This document shows, one piece after another, positions 9,443 to 17,993 of a stretch of 64,000 nt of DNA. This DNA comes from BJGV01 sp964196335 (GTDB lineage Bacteria; Pseudomonadota; Gammaproteobacteria; Burkholderiales; Nitrosomonadaceae). Every line of letters begins with the position of its first letter. Within the stretch, counting starts at the first letter, position 1. The position numbers and the translations under genes were made by a program. The notes beneath the pieces were generated by a model. It had not been told where the DNA came from and did no database searches. It worked only from the letters and a program-made list of their open reading frames with translations. The stretch spans positions 744,001 through 808,000 of the forward strand of contig OZ250175.1 in NCBI GenBank assembly GCA_965238155.1, written 5' to 3'.

Positions 9443-10108
9443 ATGATGTATAAAAGTGCTGTGTCGAATGGATTGAAAGCCATTCCGACACATGTTGCTT
9501 TGAAAGAAAGTGCGCAGCTTCGTAAAGTAGGCTTTGTTAAGATCAGTAGCCTTATAAAGTATAGTTTGTCTTCCGCGCTAGAGCAGGATGCAATTGCTTC
9601 GGTAAAAAAGAGCAGGTTGGTCTGTGATAGCCGGATGACAAACTTGGAAAAAAATACACAGGAGACAACATCCTATCAATCTGCGAGGCGCTCTCAGCCT
9701 ACAAATGTACTTATGCAATTCCAGATTGCACTGCTTCCCTTACTACAAACCCTGACAGGCAATATGCTTGTCCCTTCAGACTCCTGGTATATTTATTATG
9801 AGGGAACAGATGGAATTTCGCTTCACGTTGATCCTAAAGAGAGTGATATTTCAGTTTTAACTTCTGTATTAGGAGAGGTTGGTCCACTCCACCTCCATCC
9901 GGATCTAGAAGGTCAGAACCAGAATCAACTCGATAGCTATTATAAGGGGGTGGATTGGAATCCAATTGGTGGAATTCCGTTAAGATATCCTTGTGATGGA
10001 ATCATCATTAATCGAGGAAATAGAATCCCTCATCATAGAGCGGGAAAACCAGTTTCTCAACTCTGTGCAGTGGCCACACTGCATTATACTATCCAATCTT
10101 GTTTATGA
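9443..10108 (+). CDS. Possible 2-oxoglutarate/Fe(II)-dependent oxygenase-like protein
   Basis: 221 residues. The C-terminal part carries HVD (in ISLHVDPKESDISVLTSVLG), then GPLHLHPDL, and after about 60 residues GIIINRGNRIPHHRAGK. This HxD...H...R spacing is like the metal- and 2-oxoglutarate-binding motif of Fe(II) dioxygenases. The first 80 residues are basic and unlike the family. No strong ribosome-binding site is seen; two adjacent ATGs (9443, 9446) are possible. It lies between the aldolase and cbbR and points towards cbbR. The assignment is motif-based and tentative. Confidence 0.4.
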   Translation: MMYKSAVSNGLKAIPTHVALKESAQLRKVGFVKISSLIKYSLSSALEQDAIASVKKSRLVCDSRMTNLEKNTQETTSYQSARRSQPTNVLMQFQIALLPLLQTLTGNMLVPSDSWYIYYEGTDGISLHVDPKESDISVLTSVLGEVGPLHLHPDLEGQNQNQLDSYYKGVDWNPIGGIPLRYPCDGIIINRGNRIPHHRAGKPVSQLCAVATLHYTIQSCL

Positions 10109-10155
10109 TGTTGCTGTCAGTCGACCAGAAAGGTTTGTTTCCGGTAAATAAAAGT

Positions 10156-11181
10156 TCATTTGGGAATACGGTCACTAAAACTATTTGTTTGTTTTTTACT
10201 TTTATACGCGCGAGATTTTCTTATTTCTTCCATTTTTTGTTTGGTCTTATTTGCTATATTCTTTCCTTCCATCTTTGCAAACTCCAGAAATGCCAGTGCT
10301 ACGGGTGAAAGTTTTTTGTTCTTTGGATGAACCAGATACCAGTATCTATGAATTGGGAGTCCTTGAACATCCAAAATTGCAATAGGTCCTGATGTGCCTT
10401 CCAGCGCAAGTGAATGCAATGAAAGTATCGATATACCCAGTTCTGCAACAACCGCCTGCTTAATCGCCTCATTACTGGCAAATTCCATACGGGCAACAGG
10501 GATACGCAGCCCTTTGCTGGTTAATAAGCGGTTAATGGCATCACGTGTGCCTGATCCGGGCTCTCGCAAAATGAAAGGTTCATCAAGAAGCTGCTTGAGT
10601 GGAATATTTGGTACCCCCACTAGTGGATGGTTACAACTTGCCATTGCTACTAATGGGTTCGGGACTAATGGGTGAGCTTCAACCTTGCTTTCCGGTGGCG
10701 GTTCACCAAGGATACAAAGATCATCCTCATATCTTGAAATACGCTGCAGTATGTGTTCCCGATTCTCTACATTTAGAGAAAAATCGATTCCTGGATGCAA
10801 TCGTCCAAATTGACCAAGCAGTTGTGGAACAAGGTACTTGGATGAAGTGATAACAGCGAGTCTTAGAAGTCCACTTTTGACTCCTTTGATATCCGCTATT
10901 TTTGTTTCTAAATTAGTAAGATTGACAAATACCTCTTGACAAACAGTATACAGCTCACGACCCGTTTCGGTTAAGTGGATACGTATTCCTACTTGCTCGA
11001 ATAAAGGTAAACTAATGGTATCGGTAAGCTTTTTCAGCTGCATCGACACAGTGGGTTGTGCCAGATATAGTTCTTCTGCCGCACGGGTAAAGCTGCCAAG
11101 GCGGGCCACTGACTCAAAAACCTGCAGCTGACGCAAAGTTATATGTCTGGCAAGCTCGCCAACTAAATTAGTACGTGTCAA
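10156..11181 (-). CDS. cbbR: LysR-type regulator CbbR of the Calvin-cycle operon
   Basis: 341 residues. The N-terminal winged helix-turn-helix (about 14-73: ITLRQLQVFESVARLGSFTR, AAEELYLAQPTVSMQLKKL) is followed by a LysR effector-binding domain (about 100-300: LRLAVITSSKYLVPQLL, FILREPGSGTRDAI, AELGISILSLHSL). CbbR proteins bind the cbb promoter and respond to Calvin-cycle or redox metabolites. The divergent position 443 bp from cbbL is the standard arrangement and supports the name. The C-terminal 30 residues are very basic (KNIANKTKQKMEEIRKSR), which is somewhat unusual. Confidence 0.88.
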   Translation of the reverse strand: MTRTNLVGELARHITLRQLQVFESVARLGSFTRAAEELYLAQPTVSMQLKKLTDTISLPLFEQVGIRIHLTETGRELYTVCQEVFVNLTNLETKIADIKGVKSGLLRLAVITSSKYLVPQLLGQFGRLHPGIDFSLNVENREHILQRISRYEDDLCILGEPPPESKVEAHPLVPNPLVAMASCNHPLVGVPNIPLKQLLDEPFILREPGSGTRDAINRLLTSKGLRIPVARMEFASNEAIKQAVVAELGISILSLHSLALEGTSGPIAILDVQGLPIHRYWYLVHPKNKKLSPVALAFLEFAKMEGKNIANKTKQKMEEIRKSRAYKSKKQTNSFSDRIPK

Positions 11182-11624
11182 TTAACAGATCTCGTGTATA
11201 TCTCATGTCACCTGATACTGAATAAATACCGGTGTTTAAAAATCGGGATATAAAGTTTAAACTCATATAACCCTTCTAATTAGTTAATGACGTCCTGATC
11301 AGCAGATTTTAAAATCCCCGCTATTCTCGTAGATCCCATAGATCTTTATCTATGCAATACATCAAAAATATATATTTCTTATTGTACCCCTTTTACTTTA
11401 TATTAACGTCACAGTAATAGAATTTAATTTTAGCTGTGAATTTTTGCTTAGTAGAAGATATGTGTGGTAGTTAGATAAAGCAGAGACGATAGATTGAACT
11501 GGATAGTAATTAAGTCCAAAATCAAGTCCGATAAGTATTGGATAATAAACGATTTAACTAGAAGTAGCTGTATTAATTGACAGATACTTATCAAGGTAGA
11601 TTTTAATCGCAGGAGAGAATCAAT
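11182..11624. promoter_or_regulatory. cbbR-cbbL divergent control region
   Basis: The 443-bp AT-rich gap between divergent cbbR and cbbL must hold both promoters and the CbbR sites. I see several imperfect TTA/TAA-type dyads, as expected for LysR regulators, but cannot assign one operator. The cbbL ribosome-binding site GCAGGAGAG is at about 11,609-11,617. Confidence 0.6.
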
Positions 11625-13043
11625 ATGTCACAAAAAACATATCAAGCCGGTGTCAAAGACTATCGTAGTATGTATTGGACACCAGATTATATTCCGCTTG
11701 ACACAGACTTGCTGGCTTGCTTTAAGATTGTGGCCCAAGAGGGAGTTCCGCATGAAGAAGTCGCTGCCGCAGTTGCTGCAGAATCTTCAACAGGAACCTG
11801 GACAACAGTGTGGACTGATTTACTTACCGACCTGGATTACTATAAAGGTCGTGCTTACCGGATTGAGCCGGTTCCGGGCGATGATAAGGCATTCTATGCA
11901 TTTGTTGCGTATCCTATTGACTTATTTGAAGAAGGCTCAGTAGTTAATGTATTAACCTCACTGGTTGGAAATGTATTTGGTTTTAAAGCCTTACGTAGTT
12001 TGCGACTGGAAGACATCCGTTTTCCGATTGCCTATGTTAAAACCTGTGGCGGACCGCCGAATGGTATACAGGTGGAACGTGATCGTATGAATAAATATGG
12101 TCGTGCTCTTTTGGGTTGTACCATCAAACCTAAACTTGGCTTGTCGGCAAAGAACTATGGCATGGCAGTTTATGAGTGTCTGCGTGGTGGTCTTGACTTT
12201 ACTAAGGATGATGAAAATGTTAATAGTCAGCCGTTCATGCGCTGGCGTCATCGTTTTGAATTTGTAATGGAAGCGGTTTTAAAGTCCCAGACTGAAACCG
12301 GCGAGCGTAAAGGGCATTATCTGAATGTAACTGCAGCGACGCCAGAAGAGATGTATAAGAGAGCTGAGTTTGCAAAAGAATTGGGCGCACCAATCATTAT
12401 GCACGATTATTTAACTGGCGGGCTCTGTGCCAATACGGGTTTAGCGAACTGGTGTCGTGATAACGGGATATTGTTACACATTCATCGTGCCATGCATGCT
12501 GTACTTGATCGTAACCCCTATCATGGGATCCACTTCCGAGTATTAACCAAGTGTCTAAGGCTGTCAGGTGGTGATCACCTGCACTCCGGCACTGTAGTCG
12601 GTAAGCTGGAAGGAGACAGGGAAGCAACGCTTGGTTGGATTGATACCATGCGTGAATCATTTATTCCTGAGAATCGTGAACGTGGTCTTTTCTTTGATCA
12701 GGACTGGGGTTCTATGCCGGGGGTAATGCCGGTTGCCTCAGGTGGTATCCATGTATGGCATATGCCCGCTCTGGTCAATATATTTGGTGATGACTCCTGT
12801 TTACAGTTTGGAGGCGGCACACTTGGTCATCCATGGGGTAATGCAGCAGGTGCTACTGCAAATCGTGTGGCCGTTGAGGCCTGTACCGATGCCCGTAATC
12901 AGGGACGTCCGGTAGAACTTGAAGGAAAAGAAGTGTTAACTGAAGCTGCTCAACACTCGCCTGAACTAAAAATTGCTATGGAAACGTGGAAAGAGATCAA
13001 ATTTGAATTTGATACTGTAGATAAGCTTGATGTGAGTCGGTAA
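11625..13043 (+). CDS. cbbL: RuBisCO large subunit, form IA
   Basis: 472 residues, full length for form I. Carboxylates ribulose-1,5-bisphosphate in the Calvin cycle; here it is the carboxysome cargo enzyme. Visible landmarks are the N-terminal YWTPDYIPLDTDLLACFK, the active-site KPKLGLSAKNYG, the carbamylated Lys in GGLDFTKDDEN, HIHRAMHAV, SGGDHLHSGTVVGKLEG (loop 6) and SGGIHVWHMP. Sequence style and the linked cso genes place it in the carboxysomal form IA group. It is the first gene of a co-oriented run reaching at least csoS1 and probably mcdB. Confidence 0.97.
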   Translation: MSQKTYQAGVKDYRSMYWTPDYIPLDTDLLACFKIVAQEGVPHEEVAAAVAAESSTGTWTTVWTDLLTDLDYYKGRAYRIEPVPGDDKAFYAFVAYPIDLFEEGSVVNVLTSLVGNVFGFKALRSLRLEDIRFPIAYVKTCGGPPNGIQVERDRMNKYGRALLGCTIKPKLGLSAKNYGMAVYECLRGGLDFTKDDENVNSQPFMRWRHRFEFVMEAVLKSQTETGERKGHYLNVTAATPEEMYKRAEFAKELGAPIIMHDYLTGGLCANTGLANWCRDNGILLHIHRAMHAVLDRNPYHGIHFRVLTKCLRLSGGDHLHSGTVVGKLEGDREATLGWIDTMRESFIPENRERGLFFDQDWGSMPGVMPVASGGIHVWHMPALVNIFGDDSCLQFGGGTLGHPWGNAAGATANRVAVEACTDARNQGRPVELEGKEVLTEAAQHSPELKIAMETWKEIKFEFDTVDKLDVSR

Positions 13044-13089
13044 AAGATACTTTTACACAACTAAAAACAGAAAATAAGAGGTTATAACT

Positions 13090-13428
13090 ATGGATGAAAT
13101 CAGACCATATAACGCAACAGAACGAAAAGGTGAGACATTTTCATATTTGCCGCCGCTCACGCCAGAAAAAATTCGTAAACATATTGCTTATCTGATTGCT
13201 CAGGGTTGGAATCCGGTTATTGAACATACTGAGCCAGAAAAAGCATTCTCGAATTTTTGGTATCTTTGGAAGTTACCTTTTTTTGGTGAAAAATCAGTTG
13301 AGAAAGTAATGGCGGAAATAGAAGCCTGCCACAGGGCCAACTCGGGGCACATTGTACGTTTAACTGGATTTGATAATTTTACACAAAGCCGAGGTACAGT
13401 ATTTATTGTTCATCGGGCTGGGTATTAA
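13090..13428 (+). CDS. cbbS: RuBisCO small subunit
   Basis: 112 residues, normal for form IA small subunits. It contains SYLPPLTPEKIRKHIAYLI and WNPVIEHTEPEKAFSNFWYLWKLPFFGE, which are diagnostic of cbbS. It caps the L8 core to give L8S8 and takes part in CsoS2 binding in alpha-carboxysomes. It starts 46 bases after cbbL with AAGAGG as ribosome-binding site. Confidence 0.96.
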   Translation: MDEIRPYNATERKGETFSYLPPLTPEKIRKHIAYLIAQGWNPVIEHTEPEKAFSNFWYLWKLPFFGEKSVEKVMAEIEACHRANSGHIVRLTGFDNFTQSRGTVFIVHRAGY

Positions 13429-13475
13429 TTATCAATCAAACTATAGGCAATAATTTTTTAATTTTTTGGCAATAA

Positions 13476-15185
13476 ATGGGTAATGTTATGTCAGGATCCA
13501 GTAATTCATTGAACGTTCAAACCGGACGAAATGCATCGCGCATGCGACGTACTCAATTAGTGAGTGGAAAAGCAGGAATGCCACCCGCGAAGGAGCGTGT
13601 ACGTGTGGGTCGGCCTAACGGTGGGAAAACGACTGTATCTGCTGACGCATTGCCATCAGAAACTGCTTCTTTAGCCGCTTCGGAATCGAAATTAAGTGTT
13701 GCCACAACAGAAGAGAAATCTAATCAGCAAGTAGTAACAGGCCGTGATGCATCACGTGCTCGGCGGGAAGGATTAATTCAGGGTAAAGAAGGAATACTTA
13801 AACCTAAAACTTCTGTATCGACAACAAGCTCTGCCTCTTCAGATATTCCGGCAGTACCGGTCACGGTTAACGAGGGTTGGCTTGCGGCAAAGGCTCTAAG
13901 AAACTTGCATGAAAGCAGAGGGCAAACCAAAGACACTACAAAAACGCCACCAAATGGACGTTCGCGTCGTGATACCGATCCGGTTCAGTACCCACCCAAG
14001 GTGACTGAGAGTAAAAGTTATGCGGGTCACAAAGTAACCGGGGTTAGAATCGGTCAGAAAGAAAATGTCACAGGTAATGAGCGTGGAGCAGCTTTGCCGG
14101 TAACCGGCAACCAGTATATTGGAAGAGAATCCGGGTACAATCCGCGTGAGGGAGGAATTAAAGTAGGTGCGAGTAAGACACCGGCAGGACAAGTTATGAC
14201 GGGATCACAAGTACGTAGCAAGATAAACATTACAGGTGACGAATCCAACCCTGCTTTACGTATTTCGGGAGATTCAGATCAGGAACTTGTTGATGATCTT
14301 TCACAGCGTAGCGAACAGGGAAGTTATTCGCAGATGCAGTTCCCGCGTCAGAAAAATCCGCATGGACATACCGTGTTTGGTGCCACAACGTGGGGTGATC
14401 AGCATGTAACGGGTTTGGATATTGAACACAATTCGCGTGTAACCGGAGATGAGCAGGGCTTATGTGATGCAATTACCGGCACACCTTATGTAGGACCAAA
14501 TCAGTTTCAAACCTCTTGTTCTGCTGAGAATGAAGAAAAGACGGAACGACGAATTTCATCAAAATTAGCATCAGCTAATTTTATTAGCGGTGATGTCCTG
14601 TCCAGTGCCGATCATGTAACAGGTACACAGCGTGGCAGTGAACATAACATAACAGGCACACCGTACTATAAGGCCGATCCTGAAGGGGATGAAAAGATGG
14701 ATGTAATGGAACGTATTAAAAGAATAAACAATAGTTTCAGTGTGCGCATCCCTCAACGTGAAAGTCAGGAACGTGTTGGCACAGACGCTGTCAATGCCCC
14801 GACTGCAGAAAGCCTGATTACAGGTACATTTTCTGCTGGTGAAGGTAAGATTACCGGCAATCAGGAATTTCGTTTTAATCCGAGACCAAAAGTTGAAGCC
14901 ATTGCAGACAAGTCGCGTGTAACGGGTGAAGGCCGCGTTGAGGGTAAAACTATTACAGGCAGTGCCTGGATATCAAAAGACAATGTTACCGGTACTGAGG
15001 GACATATTGCTGCTGAACGTAATCCCAGCCAGCGTAAAGGTGATCCGCATGGCTGGGCTGGTGCAAGAAAGTTTAAAAATAAAGGTGGTACTCGTCCTGA
15101 GCCTACACATCATGTTACAGGAATGGTCGGTTGGTCACCCAAAGCTTCTGTTCCCATTACAGTGTCTGGCGGGGGACAAGGTTAA
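13476..15185 (+). CDS. csoS2: Carboxysome scaffold protein CsoS2 (short form)
   Basis: 569 residues of intrinsically disordered scaffold that links RuBisCO to the shell. Two clear N-repeats (RuBisCO-binding; GRNASRMRRTQLVSGK at about 17-32 and GRDASRARREGLIQGK at about 89-104) are seen, plus a weak third-like AKALRNLHESRG (about 138-149). The middle and C regions carry paired VTG/ITG motifs, e.g. VTGVRIGQKENVTG, ITGTPYVG and VTGTQRGSEHNITG. The end has the conserved ASVPITVSGGGQG peptide. Familiar CsoS2 proteins have about four N and six or more M repeats and about 750-900 residues, so this one is compact. An ATG at 13,488 is an alternative start. The next gene is csoS4A, with no carbonic anhydrase gene between. 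Confidence 0.93.
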   Translation: MGNVMSGSSNSLNVQTGRNASRMRRTQLVSGKAGMPPAKERVRVGRPNGGKTTVSADALPSETASLAASESKLSVATTEEKSNQQVVTGRDASRARREGLIQGKEGILKPKTSVSTTSSASSDIPAVPVTVNEGWLAAKALRNLHESRGQTKDTTKTPPNGRSRRDTDPVQYPPKVTESKSYAGHKVTGVRIGQKENVTGNERGAALPVTGNQYIGRESGYNPREGGIKVGASKTPAGQVMTGSQVRSKINITGDESNPALRISGDSDQELVDDLSQRSEQGSYSQMQFPRQKNPHGHTVFGATTWGDQHVTGLDIEHNSRVTGDEQGLCDAITGTPYVGPNQFQTSCSAENEEKTERRISSKLASANFISGDVLSSADHVTGTQRGSEHNITGTPYYKADPEGDEKMDVMERIKRINNSFSVRIPQRESQERVGTDAVNAPTAESLITGTFSAGEGKITGNQEFRFNPRPKVEAIADKSRVTGEGRVEGKTITGSAWISKDNVTGTEGHIAAERNPSQRKGDPHGWAGARKFKNKGGTRPEPTHHVTGMVGWSPKASVPITVSGGGQG

Positions 15186-15237
15186 TATATTTTATAGCGA
15201 ATAAAATGATTAAGTCACTATATACGGAATCAATACA

Positions 15238-15510
15238 ATGAAAATCTGCCAGGTAGAAAAAACATTAGTAGCTACCGCACGTGTTGGCCAGCTTGGTACC
15301 CGTCGTTTGCTGGTGGTTAGAGAAAGAGATAGTGCCAGCAAGCAGGTGGCAGTTGATCCGGTCGGATGCAAGGAAGGTGATTGGGTCATAGTTGTAGGTA
15401 GCTCAGCTGCTCGGACTGCGGCAGGTAGCAACGACTATCCAAGTGATTTTACGATAGTTGGCATTATTGATTATTGGGAAGATGAAGAGAAAAGCGGAAG
15501 AAAGAAATAA
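15238..15510 (+). CDS. csoS4A: Carboxysome shell vertex protein CsoS4A
   Basis: 90 residues of the bacterial microcompartment vertex (BMV/EutN-CcmL) family, which forms pentamers closing the shell vertices. It has MKICQVEKTLVATARV at the N-terminus, VAVDPVGCKEGDWVIVVGSSAAR in the middle and TIVGIIDYWE near the end. It is slightly longer than usual because of the basic tail SGRKK. It starts 52 bases after csoS2, the slot where csoSCA would normally precede it. Confidence 0.94.
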   Translation: MKICQVEKTLVATARVGQLGTRRLLVVRERDSASKQVAVDPVGCKEGDWVIVVGSSAARTAAGSNDYPSDFTIVGIIDYWEDEEKSGRKK

Positions 15511-15515
15511 TATAA

Positions 15516-15770
15516 ATGAATATACAACGAGTAGTGCGAGATCTGGTTACAACAAAACGTAATTTTTGGTTAGCTTCCAAATCATTGCGTGTTGTTGAAA
15601 ATGTTTCAGGCAAGTTGGAGGTTGCAGTGGATCCTATCGGCTGCAAGCCGGGAGATTTCGTCATCACTATCGGAACATCAGCTGCAAGGCTGGCTCTTGA
15701 TAATCCAAAGATCACCACTGACCTTACTATTGGCGGAATCATTGATCATTGGAGTGAAGAAGATTGGTAA
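15516..15770 (+). CDS. csoS4B: Carboxysome shell vertex protein CsoS4B
   Basis: 84 residues, a second BMV-fold pentamer protein paralogous to CsoS4A: VAVDPIGCKPGDFVITIGTSAAR and TIGGIIDHWSEEDW. It lies five bases after csoS4A, so the two are surely co-transcribed. A and B forms are typically both present at low copy in alpha-carboxysomes. Confidence 0.94.
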   Translation: MNIQRVVRDLVTTKRNFWLASKSLRVVENVSGKLEVAVDPIGCKPGDFVITIGTSAARLALDNPKITTDLTIGGIIDHWSEEDW

Positions 15771-15853
15771 ATTCAGAAAGAAATAAGCATTCCGGTATTT
15801 ATGATAAACATTAATTGATTTAACGATTTTAACTTTGAAAGTAGGAGGATAAA

Positions 15854-16135
15854 ATGGCAAGCGAAAAAATGGGAATAGCATTAGGGATGATAGAAACACG
15901 TGGGATGGTTCCGGCGATTGAGGCAGCTGATGCAATGACAAAGGCTTCAGAGGTTCGTCTTATTGGCCGGCAGTTTGTTGGTGGTGGTTATGTCACGGTT
16001 TCAGTTCGCGGAGAGACAGGTGCTGTCAATGCAGCAGTTCGTGCCGGTGCTGATGCTTGTGAACGTGTAGGTGACGGTTTGGCTGCCGCACATATTATTG
16101 CGCGTCCGCATACTGAAGTTGAACAGATACTGTAA
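15854..16135 (+). CDS. csoS1: Carboxysome shell hexamer protein CsoS1 (copy 1)
   Basis: 93 residues, a single BMC domain that forms the hexameric shell facets. Typical features are MGIALGMIETRG, AADAMTKASEVRLIGRQFVGGGYVTVSVRGETGAVNAAV and the IIARPH end. Copy 1 has GMVPAIEA where copies 2 and 3 have GLVPAIEA, and ends TEVEQIL. The ribosome-binding site is AGGAGG at about 15,842-15,848. The coding DNA is nearly identical to the next two genes, so assigning A, B or C is not possible from the sequence. Confidence 0.95.
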   Translation: MASEKMGIALGMIETRGMVPAIEAADAMTKASEVRLIGRQFVGGGYVTVSVRGETGAVNAAVRAGADACERVGDGLAAAHIIARPHTEVEQIL

Positions 16136-16181
16136 GCTTCATTTGGATTGGTACGCTTAGATTTTTATCAGGAGTTAAATT

Positions 16182-16469
16182 ATGGCAAGCGAAAAAATGG
16201 GAATAGCATTAGGGATGATAGAAACACGTGGTCTGGTTCCGGCGATTGAGGCAGCTGATGCAATGACAAAGGCTTCAGAGGTTCGTCTTATTGGCCGGCA
16301 GTTTGTTGGTGGTGGTTATGTCACGGTTTCAGTTCGCGGAGAGACAGGTGCTGTCAATGCAGCAGTTCGTGCCGGTGCTGATGCTTGTGAACGTGTAGGT
16401 GACGGTTTGGCTGCCGCACATATTATTGCGCGTCCTCATGAAGAATTAGAACAGTTTCTAAAAGCCTAA
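16182..16469 (+). CDS. csoS1: Carboxysome shell hexamer protein CsoS1 (copy 2)
   Basis: 95 residues. The BMC domain is identical to copy 3 over the first 86 residues and differs from copy 1 at one position there; only the tail differs (HEELEQFLKA). The leader AGGAGTTAAATT before the ATG is the same as that of copy 3, so the duplicated unit includes the ribosome-binding site. Only 12 bases separate it from copy 3. Confidence 0.95.
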   Translation: MASEKMGIALGMIETRGLVPAIEAADAMTKASEVRLIGRQFVGGGYVTVSVRGETGAVNAAVRAGADACERVGDGLAAAHIIARPHEELEQFLKA

Positions 16470-16481
16470 AGGAGTTAAATT

Positions 16482-16802
16482 ATGGCAAGCGAAAAAATGG
16501 GAATAGCATTAGGGATGATAGAAACACGTGGTCTGGTTCCGGCGATTGAGGCAGCTGATGCAATGACAAAGGCTTCAGAGGTTCGTCTTATTGGCCGGCA
16601 GTTTGTTGGTGGTGGTTATGTCACGGTTTCAGTTCGCGGAGAGACAGGTGCTGTCAATGCAGCAGTTCGTGCCGGTGCTGATGCTTGTGAACGTGTAGGT
16701 GACGGTTTGGCTGCCGCACATATTATTGCGCGCCCACATACTGAAGTAGAGCAGATACTGCCAGTTAAATCATCGGATGTAAAAAGACCATCAGCAATGT
16801 AA
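16482..16802 (+). CDS. csoS1: Carboxysome shell hexamer protein CsoS1 (copy 3, extended tail)
   Basis: 106 residues. BMC domain as in copy 2, followed by a longer tail (TEVEQILPVKSSDVKRPSAM). A C-terminal extension on one CsoS1 paralogue is also typical of CsoS1B in known alpha-carboxysomes, so this copy may be the B-like minor form (inference). It is the last shell gene; a gap of about 280 bases follows. Confidence 0.95.
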   Translation: MASEKMGIALGMIETRGLVPAIEAADAMTKASEVRLIGRQFVGGGYVTVSVRGETGAVNAAVRAGADACERVGDGLAAAHIIARPHTEVEQILPVKSSDVKRPSAM

Positions 16803-17079
16803 TTGGTAGACGTGATAGTGATATAACCAAAACTCAAAGCTAATATGGTCGGACATTATTAATGCTAAATATGACTGAAAAAGTTTGTATTTTTGTAGTT
16901 AGTTATTAAACTATAATTTCAATAACAGCTATAAGGTCCATACAAGCTGCTCGAATCGATAACTAATATGTATTTGTAGTCTAAAAAGTATAATCGGTTC
17001 AGTTTTACAGCATTATTCCAGTTATCCAGTTCCATTCAAGTTTCGTGTCATATTATTTTTAATGTATCAGGAGATAGTC

Positions 17080-17343
17080 ATGGATAAAGACTCAGAACAG
17101 CTCTGGGTTTGCAAAGACAAGCCGCCCAGTCTATTCAGACGACTCCAATTTGATAGTTATAACAATCTTCGTATCTTTCTTGATCGTCTGGCTGACTTAT
17201 CTAAGGAAACAGAATATTACCCGGATATTAGTTTTGGGTCAGACTATGCAAATATTACCGTATACGCTAGTAATGACAAAGTACTAAGTAAAGAGGATAA
17301 AGCATTTGCGCAACGTATAGATGAGCTAATTGATCCCATTTAG
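17080..17343 (+). CDS. acRAF-like RuBisCO assembly factor (pterin carbinolamine dehydratase-like fold)
   Basis: About 87 residues from the preferred ATG at 17,080, which has CAGGAGA at 17,068-17,073; an in-frame ATG at 17,062 overlaps that site. The motif pattern FRRLQFDSYNNLRIFLDRLADLSKETEYYPDISFGSDYANITVYA resembles the PCD-like protein found next to alpha-carboxysome genes and called acRAF. That factor helps form I RuBisCO assembly and has lost classic dehydratase residues. The position between csoS1 and mcdA fits known cso loci. Confidence 0.8.
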   Translation: MDKDSEQLWVCKDKPPSLFRRLQFDSYNNLRIFLDRLADLSKETEYYPDISFGSDYANITVYASNDKVLSKEDKAFAQRIDELIDPI

Positions 17344-17354
17344 GCTACATACAT

Positions 17355-17993
17355 ATGGATATAGGAGTATTCGCAGTTGCAAACCAAAAAGGAGGAGTCG
17401 GTAAGACAACCCTGGCTATGAATATGGCCGCTGGTTTGACGCGACGGGGAAGCTGCATTGTAGTTGATGCAGACCCGCAAAGATCAGCTACTATGTGGAT
17501 AGAGCTTTCTGACTCACTGAGGGAATTTCCGGCTAAAGTAGTACCGGCAGAAGATGAAATAAAAAAACAGATAATACAATTACAGACCGAATTTGATTAT
17601 ATCGTAATTGATTGTCCGCCCGAGATTAAATCAGATTCTACTATGAGTGCGATTGAGATTTCTCAGGTACTGCTGATACCTTTATTGCCATCACCAATGG
17701 ACTTATGGGCGAGTACCCGGATTGAGGAATTAATAAAGCGGGTGCAGCGAGTAAATCCAACTATATCAGCATTTGTTGTACTCAATCAAATTGAACCGAG
17801 AAGTGCAATGTCTCGAGGGATGGATGGAGCATTACAGGAAATTAATATTCCTGTATTGCGTCATCGACTGAGCCGCCGTGCAAGTTACCGGACGGCAGCT
17901 TTAGAAGGATGTAGTGTTTATGATCTTGGTTTTCGTGGACGGGTCGCATCTGAAGAGATTGATAATATTATTGATGAGGTGCTAGTCCAATGA
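17355..17993 (+). CDS. mcdA: ParA-type ATPase McdA for carboxysome positioning
   Basis: 212 residues of the ParA/MinD family. The deviant Walker A (NQKGGVGKTT, residues 11-19), VVDADPQRSATMW (Walker A' region) and FDYIVIDCPPE (Walker B) are intact. Such ATPases form nucleoid gradients; next to cso operons they act as McdA, spacing carboxysomes with McdB. The stop overlaps the start of the next gene (ATGA at 17,990-17,993), indicating translational coupling to mcdB. Confidence 0.88.
   Translation: MDIGVFAVANQKGGVGKTTLAMNMAAGLTRRGSCIVVDADPQRSATMWIELSDSLREFPAKVVPAEDEIKKQIIQLQTEFDYIVIDCPPEIKSDSTMSAIEISQVLLIPLLPSPMDLWASTRIEELIKRVQRVNPTISAFVVLNQIEPRSAMSRGMDGALQEINIPVLRHRLSRRASYRTAALEGCSVYDLGFRGRVASEEIDNIIDEVLVQ

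Noticed and set aside
16803..17079. A hidden gene between csoS1 and the acRAF-like gene
   Set aside because: The 277-bp gap is AT-rich with stops in all frames and shows no terminator strong enough to call.
17355..17993. Plasmid or chromosome ParA
   Set aside because: No parB or parS is nearby and the gene is coupled to a small McdB-like gene behind the carboxysome operon, so McdA is the better call.
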